Assembly (NCBI RefSeq): GCF_000497045.1
Contig: NW_015961988.1
Location: 434,001 to 498,000, forward strand
Origin: Kalmanozyma brasiliensis GHG001
Taxonomy: Eukaryota > Basidiomycota > Ustilaginomycetes > Ustilaginales
DNA: 64,000 nt
Direction of reading: 5' to 3'
In this document: positions 1 to 10,050 of the stretch, piece by piece
Layout of the letters: every line of letters starts with the position of its first letter
Numbering within the stretch: the stretch's first letter is position 1
Position numbers and translations under genes: made by a program
Notes under the pieces: generated by a model
Told to the model about the DNA's origin: nothing
What the model saw: only the letters and a program-made list of their open reading frames with translations
Database searches by the model: none

Positions 1-1142
1 AAAGCGTCGAATCGTTCACGCTCAACGCCGATGGTCTGGCGGTGGGGTTCCGACCCGACGGACGAGAGATCTGCGCCTCGACGCTCGACGGCTACCTGGC
101 CTTCTTCGATCCGCACGAAGGCAAGCAGACGGGCGTCGTCGAGTGCCGTCGCGACATTGCAGGCGGACGCAAAGTGAACGACAAGATTGCTCGCCGCAAC
201 AATGCGAGCGGAGCCTGCTTCACCACGGTCTGTTACAGTGCGGATGGTGCATGCATTTTGGCAGGCGGCAATGCCAACTATGTGTGCTTGTACGACGTCA
301 AGGAGCGAGTGCTGCTCAAGCGATGGGAGCTCACCAAGAACCTGGCGCTGGATGGCACACAGGACAAGCTGGATAGCCGTCGTGTCACGGCAGCCGGTGC
401 GATCGATCTGGTCGACGACCGCGAGGACGAGGCGGATCTGCTGCCGACGGAGCGTGTGGATCAGTCGCTGCCCGGTGCTCAGCGCGGTGATGCGACCAAG
501 AGGACGACGCGTGCCATTTCCCGAGCCAAGTGCGTCCGCTTCGCGCCCACTGGTCGATCGTGGGCGGCTGCTTCCACCTCCGGGTTGCTCATCTTCAGCC
601 TAGACGAGCAGGCCGCTTTCGACCCATTGGACCTCGATATGGATCTGACGCCACAAGCCGTCCGAGAAGCATCGACGCGCGGCGCGCATCTACTGGCTGT
701 GGTCGGCGCTTGTCGTCTCGGCGAAAGGCCGTTGATGGCCGAGGTCTACGAGCGCACTTCGGCAGCAGACATCATGCTGGTCTCGCAGCAGTTGCCTCTG
801 ATCCACCTGCCGACGGTGCTGCGTCTGATCGCGGATCGCCTGCAGCCCAGCAGCGGCAGTCCCCACGTCGAGTTTCACCTTCGCTGGATCGCCGCCATCT
901 TTTCGGTGCGTGGTGCCGAGATCAAGTCCAAGGCTGCGACCGAGTATGCACCCGTGCTGCGCGCTGTGCAGGTCGCGCTCAACGAGCTGCGTGCCAACGT
1001 GAAGCGCATCAGCGACGAGAACTTGTACTCGCTGCTGTACGTGTGGAACGGTGTGACGAAGGGCGAGCAGCAGAGCAGCAGTGCCAAGGCTGCGAATGGA
1101 GCTGCTAGCCTGGGCGAGCTGATGGAGGTCGAGGCGCTCTAG
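1..1142 (+). CDS. PWP2: PWP2 (UTP1), 3' part, U3 snoRNP/SSU processome WD-repeat protein
   Basis: The gene is cut by the left window edge; the reading frame is open from base 3 (SVESFTLNADGLAVGF) and runs to the stop at 1140-1142, about 380 residues. The visible part holds the last WD repeats (for example the stretch around YVCLYDVKERVLLKRWEL) followed by a C-terminal Utp12-type helical domain, roughly the last 170 residues, containing YERTSAADIMLVSQQLP and DRLQPSSGSPHVEFHLRW. Pwp2 is a core UtpB subunit of the small-subunit processome and acts in the nucleolus in early 18S rRNA processing. The order WD repeats then Utp12 domain is that of the family. The next gene, NAXE, lies on the same strand after about 1 kb. 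Confidence 0.88.
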   Translation, partial: SVESFTLNADGLAVGFRPDGREICASTLDGYLAFFDPHEGKQTGVVECRRDIAGGRKVNDKIARRNNASGACFTTVCYSADGACILAGGNANYVCLYDVKERVLLKRWELTKNLALDGTQDKLDSRRVTAAGAIDLVDDREDEADLLPTERVDQSLPGAQRGDATKRTTRAISRAKCVRFAPTGRSWAAASTSGLLIFSLDEQAAFDPLDLDMDLTPQAVREASTRGAHLLAVVGACRLGERPLMAEVYERTSAADIMLVSQQLPLIHLPTVLRLIADRLQPSSGSPHVEFHLRWIAAIFSVRGAEIKSKAATEYAPVLRAVQVALNELRANVKRISDENLYSLLYVWNGVTKGEQQSSSAKAANGAASLGELMEVEAL

Positions 1143-2168
1143 GCTGTCGTGTCATAACAAGCTTGGATTTGTTGTTCGAAACACAAACTATTGCCATCAT
1201 CAGCAGCCTGGATTCTTCGTCAATCTTCCTAGATCGTGTGTGAGGACGCCAAATGAGTGTGAGATGGAAGAGTTAGCAATCAACCTCGGTGTATTGACAG
1301 GCCCGAGAAGATGTCCCGGGCCGAGAAGATGCAAGTGCGCCCAAAGTGAAAGCTTCCTTTGAGCGCTTTTCCTGACTCGAAGAAATTCAACCTCCGCCCA
1401 AACCCTGGGGTGCAAACAGTGGAACAGACGCGCAACGCCCAAGACCAAAAAGGCTAAATTACAACGACCCAAGACACTGCTCTTTTGCCTTTCTTCGCCA
1501 CTTTGATGCAAGGGAAGGATGAGCGAGCGGGAAGGTCCATCTTCAGGCACGAGGACGGCTTGGCCGGTTGCTAGAATTTCCCTTTTGCCTTTTGCCCGCT
1601 CGCTTCCTGCCACAGACAGACAGACGGCTTTACGGCTAAATGATCGCTCTGAGTGTGGCTCAGCAAGCCAGAAGCCAACTGGCGACTGCGCACGTACGCT
1701 TCTCGCTCCTTTTGACCTTCTTCTCTCTTCATCATCAGACCATCCATTCATTCGTCCTCTGAACAATTCAGAACACTCGTCCTACTTCGAACCACCATCA
1801 GCTCGACGCTCCTTCAACTTACATCTACCAAAGTAGCGTTGCGATCACGTCTCATCTGCATCCTCTGTCATCGGCAACAACCAGCTTGTACAGGCAATCT
1901 CGTCAAGCACATTTGCCTGCTCGCATTCCAGCTCAAGGGCTTCATCGCGCGAGGTGACCTCCTATCGATCAGCGCATCACGAGCATACACAATTGTCGCA
2001 ACTCTTGCAAACAAGGTCCACCCCGCTCTCAGACGCAACCTAGCAGGCCTTCGACTCGGGCCTCTCCTCGCGCACCGTCGGATATCGACCCCCCATCTTA
2101 CACACCAATTCTACGTTCAGCAGCGGTCACCTCCCGTGTTCCGCTCGCTGCATCACCTACACACAACA
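1143..2168. other. Intergenic region between PWP2 and NAXE
   Basis: No supported gene. The frame of the NAXE protein stays open upstream of its ATG as far back as the TGA at 1713-1715 but contains no ATG (see findings). An antisense open frame at 1200-1766 has no family resemblance. Pyrimidine-rich sequence from about 1690 to 1830 looks like promoter or leader of NAXE. Confidence 0.5.
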
Positions 2169-2975
2169 ATGTCGTCGTCGACCCCAACACAGCCAGCCGC
2201 CTCCCCGGCAGCATCTTCGCCACTCCGTCTACGCTACATCGATGCATCCACAGCGCAAAAGATTGACGAGGAGCTCATGTCGTCCTCGGGTGGCTTCTCG
2301 ATCGACCAACTCATGGAGTTGGCCGGTCTCTCGTGCGCACAGGCCGTCTTCGAATGCTACCCACCAACCCGCTATCCCAACGTCCTCGTAGCGTGTGGAC
2401 CAGGCAACCAGGGCGGTGACGGCCTCGTTGCTGCGCGACACCTCTATCACTTTGGCTACGAGCCTCTCGTCTGGTACCCCAAGGAAGGAAAGACCGAGCT
2501 CTTCTCGCGGCTCAAGGTGCAACTCAAGAACCTCGGCGTCCACTTTGTGCCCCAGGACGACTTCCAAGACGCGCTCGAAGAGGCCGACGTGGTGCTCGAC
2601 AGCATCTTTGGCTTCTCGTTCCACGGCGAGGTGCGCGAACCTTTCAAGGGACCATTGGAGAACCTCAAGTACGAATCACGAATCGAGTTTGAGGCGCGGA
2701 AGAAGATGCCTCCCATCGTATCGGTGGACATCCCAAGTTCGTGGGACGTCGAGAAGGGCAACGTGAGCAAGAGCTTCACGCCCAGCGTGCTCATAAGTCT
2801 GTCGGCACCCAAGTTGGGAAGCCTGGGTTTCAGCGGGAGACACTTTTTGGGCGGAAGGTTCATCAGTGAGGAGTTGGAGGACAAGTTTGATCTCCAGCTG
2901 CCGGATTACCCGGGCACGGAACAGGTGGTCGAGATCACCGGCGCAAAGCCGTTGGAGAGCCAGCAGACCGCATGA
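2169..2975 (+). CDS. NAXE: NAD(P)H-hydrate epimerase (YjeF_N domain)
   Basis: A 268-residue protein that is essentially one YjeF N-terminal domain. It epimerises the R form of damaged, hydrated NADH/NADPH so that the S-specific dehydratase can repair it. Diagnostic stretches are the glycine-rich CGPGNQGGDGLVAARHL, the DSIFGFSFHGEVREPF segment and VSVDIPSSWDVEKG, all typical of the NAXE/AIBP family. The start is the first ATG in frame (2169), preceded by ACAACA. Upstream the frame stays open but only with non-ATG codons, and the translation there is rich in Arg/Leu/Ser and nearly free of acidic residues, which could be a mitochondrial presequence. The gene converges on GYP7 with a 97-bp gap. 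Confidence 0.9.
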   Translation: MSSSTPTQPAASPAASSPLRLRYIDASTAQKIDEELMSSSGGFSIDQLMELAGLSCAQAVFECYPPTRYPNVLVACGPGNQGGDGLVAARHLYHFGYEPLVWYPKEGKTELFSRLKVQLKNLGVHFVPQDDFQDALEEADVVLDSIFGFSFHGEVREPFKGPLENLKYESRIEFEARKKMPPIVSVDIPSSWDVEKGNVSKSFTPSVLISLSAPKLGSLGFSGRHFLGGRFISEELEDKFDLQLPDYPGTEQVVEITGAKPLESQQTA

Positions 2976-3072
2976 CCGGCCCAGCCGTAGTCACTTGTCA
3001 CCCCTCCCCCTCTCTTCTTCAGTCACTCTCTTTTTTGGGCTTCTCTCTCGTTGGAATGCAAACAATCCTCAT

Positions 3073-5820
3073 CTACAAAAGCACCTTGAGCTCCTCCTCC
3101 GTCAGAATGTGCAACAGATCCACATCCCCCGCAGCCGCGGTGCGACTGTGCGCACGGATCTCGTGAAAGCTCTTGGCCAACACCTCGGCCTTGCTGATGA
3201 CGATCTGGGCGTCGAATTCGCCCGTGAGGCTGTTGAAGTACTGGAGGATCTCGTCAAAATGCGCGAGGTAGCGCATGATAGGTTCGCGGTGGAGTTCGAG
3301 TAGAGCGAGGGCGCAGAAGAGGTGGAAGGATGGGGTGAGGGACCATTCTGCGGCTTCGAGTTGCTCTTTTCCAGTTTCGGAGGAGGATGGGACGCCGTCT
3401 GGCTTCGATGTCTCCCGAACCTGCTTTGCGACTCCCTTCGCCCCATCTACCGATGAGCCTGTTGGCTCGGCACACCAGCACGCCTCCCACACCGCCAACG
3501 TATCCTCAAACGCAAATTCCCGCTTGAACCGAACCAACAACCACCGGTAGCAAAAGAACAGATTCAACGAATCCGTCTTCTCCAAATGCCCGTACAGCGC
3601 TGGGTCCATGATACTGATCAACTTCTGCAGCACGAGCAATTGACTCTTCATCCCGCTCTGGTCTTGCCTAAAGTTGCCCTTTGTCCTCTGCATCAGCCCG
3701 ACAAAACACCAAAAGGTGCGCACCTCGTCGCCGCCACAGACGATGTAGAGCGGCGAAGCGAGGTCCGACATGCCCTGGACGTAGCCTGCTAGCCCATCGG
3801 CTGCGGAATGTTCGGATTCCCACAGACCGTATGTGAGCAAGATCTCGCCCAGTCGTTGGGTGTGCGGATTGGGGTCTTCCATAGGATCGGCGTTTGGATC
3901 CGCTGCAAAGACGGCATCGCGCGAGAAGAGAGGGTGCGTCCGATCGGTCCGGAGACAGTCGACCCGAACGCGATGCCGTTGTTCGCGGAATTCGTCGGTG
4001 GAGAGGAGCGCGTCATCGTGCTGCCACCGCGCTTTGTAGGTGTGATACTCGACCTCGCGCGCTTCCCATAGCGCGGCTCGATCGGCGGCAGTGGTGGTGA
4101 ACGGGATGGCGTCCAGCAGAAACGGCCACGCCTGCTTTCGTGTTTCCGTGGCGAGACCGTTGACGAAGATGCGATGTCGGATCTCTGAAGCGGAATGCAA
4201 GGGTCGACCGGAGACGTCGAATAGCGAGTTCCACTCGGCGAGATTCAACCCGGAGGAGCAGGGAGAAGCATCGACGGCGAGATCAGCATACCTGGCTTCG
4301 CGTTCCGACGTCGGACGCGGTAGGTCGTAGATCTTCTCAAGCAGCTCGAAAGCTCCCAGTTCGCTTCCTTCCGTCTTGGCCCCACCAGAGCTGGACGATT
4401 GGGCTGGCGAGTCGCCACTGCTCGCACCCGCCAGCCCAGCACCCAACCTCTCCTCCTTGCGTCGATTCTTCTCCCCCTCCTCCGCGACCAACCTCGCCCA
4501 CCGAGCCAGGTACACCCTCGCACTATCGTAGTACTCGCCCGTCCCGCTCTGATTGGCAATGCTCGAGGTGCGCCACTCCCACTCGCCCTCGTTCGGTCCG
4601 AGCGGCACGGGTCCGGCGTGCGCAAACGACTGCACCGGCCTCGGCAGATGCGGCACCACCGGCTTGGCGAGCGGATGCGACAGCACCGTGTGAGACGCGT
4701 GCCGAGCCTGCTGCGTGAAGTGGGCGAACGAGGTGAGCATCGACATGCGTGCGCTTTTGGCCCAGACGGTGAGGTTGTCCATGGCGAGCTCGTTGCGTTT
4801 GGGCGTGCCGGGCAGGGACTGGTGGAGAGGACTCATGGAGTAGGCGTTGTCGGAGAGGTCGTTGCTCCAGGCGGCGTTGGCTGGGTTAGGATTGGGAGTG
4901 TCGATGGCGTCATCGTCGAAGAGGGGGGTGTTGTGGGTTTCTAGGTCAGAACGGGAGGGGTTGACGAGGAAGAGGTTGGGCTCGATGGCGCTGCGATGGA
5001 TGTTGGCGTACTTGCGCAGTTGGTGCACCAGCTCGTCGCCGCCCCAGGTGGGGGCTGGTGAGGTGGAGCGTATGGAGGTGCGACGTGGAGATGCGGAAGA
5101 CCAGGCTGACGAGCCGGCTCGTGCAGAAGAATGGGAGGGGTCTTCCAAATGAGGTTGGCCCAGTGCAGATGATGCAGCAGCAGCAGCGGCGTCGGCCGAG
5201 GCGCTCTGCTTTGCCTTGTGCATGGATAGGACAGTGCTCTTGCTTTCATCATCGTGAAAGTGAAGTGTAGGCATCGCAACTCCGCCAAGCTGACTGATGG
5301 TGACGGTGCCGTACCACGAGCTGATGGTAGGCGTCTTGATGGTGAGGCTGTATATCCTGTCGAGCGGCAGCGAAAAGGCGTAGGTAGAAGAAGTGGGAGG
5401 CGCTGCGATGAGCAAGGATTCTTGACTGTCGTCGTCGTCGTCTTCTACAGCGTCGAGACTCTGACGTGGCTCGGCTTGAGAATCGTCATTGGCTCTGGCC
5501 GAGGTGGTGTACTCGATGCGGACGAACTTTTCCAACTCTTGACGTTGCTCTACGAGGCTTTCGGGAAGGAAGGAGAGGAGCACCTTGGCCCCTGGCTTGG
5601 CAGGACCAGCCCTACTGAGGGCAAGGTAGCCGGGTACATTGTGCTTTGCGTATGGCGACGGATGAACGTAGACCTTGGATTTGGACCAGAGCAGGGTGTG
5701 CGATTGGGTCGATGAGCCTGCGCTCGATCCGGCTTGAGGTTGGCGAGAGGTTGATGCAACTGCGCTGGTCTCCATGCTCGATGATGGACCCGGACCATTG
5801 GCTTGAGTGTTGTTGTCCAT
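3073..5820 (-). CDS. GYP7: Gyp7-type Rab GTPase-activating protein (TBC domain)
   Basis: Single-exon, 915 residues. The N-terminal third resembles the DUF3548/PH-like region of Gyp7/TBC1D15 proteins (LLWSKSKVYVHPSPYAKH at about 44-61). Low-complexity linkers follow, then a TBC domain from about 549 to 870. Both catalytic fingers are visible: the arginine finger in VRVDCLRTDRT (Arg624) and the glutamine finger in YVQGMSDL (Gln682). Motif A, RKQAWPFLL, is also present. In yeast Gyp7 acts on Ypt7 at the vacuole; substrate here is inferred from similarity. Serine/alanine-rich insertions make it longer than the yeast protein. It shares a divergent promoter of about 850 bp with the Cep57-like gene. 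Confidence 0.9.
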   Translation of the reverse strand: MDNNTQANGPGPSSSMETSAVASTSRQPQAGSSAGSSTQSHTLLWSKSKVYVHPSPYAKHNVPGYLALSRAGPAKPGAKVLLSFLPESLVEQRQELEKFVRIEYTTSARANDDSQAEPRQSLDAVEDDDDDSQESLLIAAPPTSSTYAFSLPLDRIYSLTIKTPTISSWYGTVTISQLGGVAMPTLHFHDDESKSTVLSMHKAKQSASADAAAAAASSALGQPHLEDPSHSSARAGSSAWSSASPRRTSIRSTSPAPTWGGDELVHQLRKYANIHRSAIEPNLFLVNPSRSDLETHNTPLFDDDAIDTPNPNPANAAWSNDLSDNAYSMSPLHQSLPGTPKRNELAMDNLTVWAKSARMSMLTSFAHFTQQARHASHTVLSHPLAKPVVPHLPRPVQSFAHAGPVPLGPNEGEWEWRTSSIANQSGTGEYYDSARVYLARWARLVAEEGEKNRRKEERLGAGLAGASSGDSPAQSSSSGGAKTEGSELGAFELLEKIYDLPRPTSEREARYADLAVDASPCSSGLNLAEWNSLFDVSGRPLHSASEIRHRIFVNGLATETRKQAWPFLLDAIPFTTTAADRAALWEAREVEYHTYKARWQHDDALLSTDEFREQRHRVRVDCLRTDRTHPLFSRDAVFAADPNADPMEDPNPHTQRLGEILLTYGLWESEHSAADGLAGYVQGMSDLASPLYIVCGGDEVRTFWCFVGLMQRTKGNFRQDQSGMKSQLLVLQKLISIMDPALYGHLEKTDSLNLFFCYRWLLVRFKREFAFEDTLAVWEACWCAEPTGSSVDGAKGVAKQVRETSKPDGVPSSSETGKEQLEAAEWSLTPSFHLFCALALLELHREPIMRYLAHFDEILQYFNSLTGEFDAQIVISKAEVLAKSFHEIRAHSRTAAAGDVDLLHILTEEELKVLL

Positions 5821-6671
5821 TACTGCGAAGTCGGCATTGGCGCCTCCTGCTCTCTACGGTGATGCAATTGATGGCAGCTGGACGAGAATGGTTCTGGCAC
5901 TGATAACGAAGCATGCACGGACACCTGCAGCTGTCAGACACAGCCAAAAATTGCTCCACATGCGCAAAACTCAGCCTTTGGGAAGCTCACGCACACAGCC
6001 TTGCCGCTGCTTTTCTCGACCAAAAATCAGCACTCGAAATGGCGGTAACTTACGGAAAATCACAAGCCATCTCCTACTCTGGGCTTCCCACAGCTCAGAC
6101 ACCCGAAACGGAAGCGATGGGGTCTTCCCGAATGACTGTGTGATATATCTCGAGAGTTGATCATGACTGAGCGACAGTTCGAAGCTGTGACAAAGAGCGT
6201 TGCAGCGATGGTGCGCCGAGTTAATTTCGAGCTTAGCAGCACGTGATCCATCAGACTCGAATCGCGCCCACACGCGCCCACAACATGAATTCTTTTTCGG
6301 CTGTTGGATTTTTAGATCAGGAGGAGGAGGAGCCAGAGAAAGCGCTGTTCCAGGACGGCAGACTGTATACAGAGCAGAGCAGAGCAGAGCAGCAGAGCAG
6401 CACAGTCACTCGGCTCGAGTGTGCGTCTGCATCGTGCGCAGCACTTTCAAGATTCGACATCTCATTTCACCTGCTTCCGTCTTCCATCGCTTCTCTTGAC
6501 CGTCACCCATCCGCATCATATACCTACTCAGGCAACACTGCTACTGGTCGCGGCTGACCTATGGGACAATCACACTAGGGCGGACTGACTTCGATCTGAC
6601 CAGCAACAATAGACGCGGCTCTCTTCAAAGCAGACCGAGAGCACCCTCGCAATCGCAGACGCAATCACGAC
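5821..6671. promoter_or_regulatory. Divergent promoter region GYP7 / Cep57-like gene
   Basis: 850 bp without a supported gene. It contains a short AGAGC tandem array at 6371-6390 and pyrimidine-rich sequence before the ATG at 6672. Short open frames here overlap one another on both strands and show no family resemblance. Confidence 0.5.
6371..6390. repeat. (AGAGC)4 microsatellite
   Basis: Four perfect AGAGC units followed by degenerate AGCAGAGC copies, in the leader region of the gene starting at 6672. Confidence 0.9.
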
Positions 6672-9600
6672 ATGTCAAGAGCTCATCGTCATTACCCAGT
6701 TGCATCCACGTCTTATCACCAACCACCATCCACGCTCGCTTCGCACCGCATCCGCACTGCCGTCGACCGCAGACAGGCTCTCGCATCAGCGCATCCTGAC
6801 TTTTCTCAGGACATCTACATCCCCGAATCGCAAGAGGAGCTCAACAGGGTCAACATCGAATCTCGTCTGCTTCAGCCTAGCGGTCCATCGCACAAATCAA
6901 ACATGCGCAGAGCAGATCTCACTTCCGCATCTTCCACCTTCGATACCTACGACCGCATTGGCCGCGAAGATGATCTTCCATCCACCCGAGCAGCCGCGGC
7001 CTCAACCACCCACAGACCTTCTCGACTCACCTCTGACCGTCCCCACCACTTTGACGCAGACGAGAGCTTGATCCCTGGCGTCGGCCGCGGCGTCCGCAGC
7101 ACAATGCCCTCGCAGACCTCGTATCAAGAGCGCATCCGATCGCTCAATCATCACGCCGCTCAGAACAGATTCGAGTCTTCGCCGTCAAGGAGTCCGTATC
7201 GCCCTGGAAAGTTCTCCTCCGGCTATGTTGCTGCGTCATCTACGAGGCAGCCAGTAGCTTCGTCTACCATCAGACCTTCGATGGCTCATGCTCGTGCTGG
7301 CGCAATCCCCCGAGCTGCAGCGGTTGAGAGCGAGAGCGAGTCGGATGGCGACTCTGCAACCGACTCTGGCGAGTCTGACGCCATGAACATCCACACGGCC
7401 ACTTTCAACAGCACCGGAAATCACCGCAATTTTGCAGCTACACCCGCCGGCCACACCGTCACAATGACTCAAAACCTTCGTCAACGTCCCACACTTGGAC
7501 AAGATACCCTTGACCGCATCGATTTTGATATCCACACCGATACTGATGGCGAGCATCGTCCCTCCTCCAGAATTGCAGCCAGCACACGTGGCGGAGCAGC
7601 TCAGCACCAGCAGCCGCGTCCTGATCCCACAGGTCCCTTTGCTTCACCACGCGCCACCAACACCTTTGGCATGAAAGCGGCCGACTATCAACAGCACCTA
7701 GCGTCACGCACCCTTACCTCTCCCGCCTTGCGTACGCTTATTGGCGACCGTTCCAAGAGCCCCGATAGCCCAACGCCGGCACCCTCGATCGACGGTAGGC
7801 TTCACGCTGGCAAGACGACGGCAAAGCCTCAGCAACCTCGAGCCGCGCGCCAATCCTCCATCTCCGCCATCAGCGCTTTTGAGGATCTGGCACGTCGATT
7901 GCAGAAGGATGTGGAGCTCACGCAGAGAAACGGAGACGCCAGAGGGGAGGAAGTGGATGATGGAAGTGCCTCCAACTCGGGTGGCAGCGGCTTTGGTCCC
8001 GGCAGCCAAGCTTCGAGCGCACGCACGCGCGTAGACAACGACGCTGCGCCAAACGCAGGCAAGGCGTTCCAAGCGGCGCAGTTCAACTCGTCCGGTTATC
8101 CAGCACACCAGAAGACTGTGGCTGGTAACGATCTCACTTCGCCTTGGGGTGTGCGCCTGCCCGACGTGACAGGTCTCACCTCTGCCCTGGGTTCTCCCGT
8201 CAAGGCACGCGATGCTGTCAAGCACCGACCCTTCGACGGTGCAGTAGGCAACCAAGAGGCCCGCCTGGAAGAGCTCGTCAATCTTCGCTGCTTTGTTGAT
8301 GGTATCCAGGTCGAGCTCGACCGTGCAGGTGAACGGATCCTCAATCTGGAGCAGGCTCAAGAGCAGCAGAGTCACGAGTTCCAAGGGCTGCGATCCGAAA
8401 TGCAAAGTGCGCTCAAGGACGTGCGCTCTCAACAGCCAGCGTCAGACGAGCATCTGATGCAGCTCATCTTGGAAAAACTGCAAGGATCGGACAAGCAGCC
8501 ACCGCAGACTCAGAAGCGCAACCAGTCGGCACCGGCGACTTCCGAACCACAGACACAACGAGAGCCACCACAGCCGGTCCAGGACACACGCGCCACTCAG
8601 CAAGCAGAGAGTCGCAGTCAGGTCGAAGTCGTCAACCGCCTGTACGCAGAGCTCGACAAGCTGCGCATGACGATGGAGCAGCAGTACCGCAACGCAGCAG
8701 GCTACAGCCGCGAAGGGGCGGAGGTTCAAGTGGATGGCGATGCAAGACCGCACCACGCAGCCTACAAGCACCGGGACAACTTCCCCTCCGGTCGAGACCC
8801 ATGGGACGCCATTGAGGCGTTGCGGCTGCAGGTGCTGAGCCTGGCGGACGAAGTCGAAGGCCTCAACGGTCTTGTCCTAGACCACTTCGTTCAACCTCCT
8901 ACTGTCAGTCGGAAGAGGAGCACCCGCTCCAACGCCGCTCGTCACCGCTTCGAACGCGACGAGCGTTACTATGAAGACGCGCACCCTGCCTCTGACCCAG
9001 TCTACTCAGCCCGCGGCGCCTCCGCTCGATCCTCGACTCCGGCCTACCGCGAGCGAGACGACATCCGCACCGACCCTATCGACGACCACATTGACGACTA
9101 CTACCACCGTCGGGTCTCGTTCCATCGTCAGCGATCCAGTCCGTCCCGCCCGACCTTCGGAGACGACGAGTACGACCGTACCATCGACGCAGTCTCTGAG
9201 AACCTGCGCGTGCAACGCGAACGTCAACGACGACGACACGAATCTCAGTCGGCCGAACCGGCCGAGCTGGACGACTACGAGATCTCGCAGCTGGCCGACA
9301 CGCGCGCTGCTCTCGCCTCCGCTCGCGCCAGCCCGCCTCGCAACACGCACGATCCTCAGCTGTGCACCGTCTGCGCCTCCTCCCTCCGATCCGACAAGCG
9401 CAAAGCTTCCCGCCGCGCACGGCTCCTCGCTGCTGAGCAGCGGCGCGAGCTGGTCGATGTGGAAGAGTCCATCCTGCTTGGCCAGTCGGGCCCGGTGAAC
9501 GAGGAGCAGAGGGCGACGCTCCGCGTGATTCTGCAGGAGCACTGGGATGAGTTTTTGCACCAACGCATGCTCTACTCGGAACTGGCGGATGAGCTCAAGA

Positions 9601-9893
9601 CGATGGAACCGGGCATGAGCAAGGCCAAGAGACGCATTCTGGCGCAGCACGTGCTCGAGGCGGTGGAGCTGCTCGAGTTGAAGGCGGACAGGATCGAGAG
9701 GTTGCAGAAGCTTATCGGGTCGGAGAGGTCGGAGAGGACGGAGGCGGAGAAGGTGAGGAAGGAGGCTGGGTCGAGACAGGCGAGCAAGGGAGAGGGGAAC
9801 AGATTGAAGCATGCCATGGAGTCGTTTGAAAGGACGAGTCGGTCCAGCCGTGCAGGTGGGAGGAATAGCCCGCCGACGACGATGCAACTGTAA
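6672..9893 (+). CDS. Large coiled-coil protein with Cep57-type C-terminal region, possible spindle pole body component
   Basis: 1073 residues in one exon. The N-terminal 500 residues are Ser/Arg/Pro-rich and look disordered. Coiled-coil-prone segments follow (RCFVDGIQVELDRAGERILN; VEVVNRLYAELDKLRMTMEQ; DAIEALRLQVLSLADEVEGL). The last 180 residues contain a conserved-looking block that starts with DPQLCTVCASSLRSDKR and continues into helices (EEQRATLRVILQEHWDEFLH, ILAQHVLEAVELLELKADR). A Cys-x2-Cys motif followed by this helical region resembles the microtubule-binding region of Cep57-like proteins found in fungi, including spindle-pole-body proteins. That assignment rests on remembered family features and is tentative. 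It could also be an unrelated cytoskeletal scaffold. The ATG at 6672 is preceded by a pyrimidine-poor ACGAC context. Confidence 0.6.
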   Translation: MSRAHRHYPVASTSYHQPPSTLASHRIRTAVDRRQALASAHPDFSQDIYIPESQEELNRVNIESRLLQPSGPSHKSNMRRADLTSASSTFDTYDRIGREDDLPSTRAAAASTTHRPSRLTSDRPHHFDADESLIPGVGRGVRSTMPSQTSYQERIRSLNHHAAQNRFESSPSRSPYRPGKFSSGYVAASSTRQPVASSTIRPSMAHARAGAIPRAAAVESESESDGDSATDSGESDAMNIHTATFNSTGNHRNFAATPAGHTVTMTQNLRQRPTLGQDTLDRIDFDIHTDTDGEHRPSSRIAASTRGGAAQHQQPRPDPTGPFASPRATNTFGMKAADYQQHLASRTLTSPALRTLIGDRSKSPDSPTPAPSIDGRLHAGKTTAKPQQPRAARQSSISAISAFEDLARRLQKDVELTQRNGDARGEEVDDGSASNSGGSGFGPGSQASSARTRVDNDAAPNAGKAFQAAQFNSSGYPAHQKTVAGNDLTSPWGVRLPDVTGLTSALGSPVKARDAVKHRPFDGAVGNQEARLEELVNLRCFVDGIQVELDRAGERILNLEQAQEQQSHEFQGLRSEMQSALKDVRSQQPASDEHLMQLILEKLQGSDKQPPQTQKRNQSAPATSEPQTQREPPQPVQDTRATQQAESRSQVEVVNRLYAELDKLRMTMEQQYRNAAGYSREGAEVQVDGDARPHHAAYKHRDNFPSGRDPWDAIEALRLQVLSLADEVEGLNGLVLDHFVQPPTVSRKRSTRSNAARHRFERDERYYEDAHPASDPVYSARGASARSSTPAYRERDDIRTDPIDDHIDDYYHRRVSFHRQRSSPSRPTFGDDEYDRTIDAVSENLRVQRERQRRRHESQSAEPAELDDYEISQLADTRAALASARASPPRNTHDPQLCTVCASSLRSDKRKASRRARLLAAEQRRELVDVEESILLGQSGPVNEEQRATLRVILQEHWDEFLHQRMLYSELADELKTMEPGMSKAKRRILAQHVLEAVELLELKADRIERLQKLIGSERSERTEAEKVRKEAGSRQASKGEGNRLKHAMESFERTSRSSRAGGRNSPPTTMQL

Positions 9894-10050
9894 TAGACCG
9901 TCTGACCGGGTGGTCACTCTTTTGAAACATCAGTCTCAGTCAGAGCACCAAGTTGTGTGTCTCAACGGCCTGAACTCAAGAAGATGTGATGAATGCGAGA
10001 TGCGATTGCGGTCCATACAAAGTGGGTCTGAGTGAAGAAGAGGGAAGGGT

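Noticed and set aside
1200..1766. 188-codon minus-strand frame between PWP2 and NAXE
   Set aside because: No domain, unusual composition, and overlaps the NAXE leader; likely chance.
9006..9917. 303-codon antisense frame at the end of the Cep57-like gene
   Set aside because: Arg-rich mirror translation; the plus strand carries the conserved helical block.
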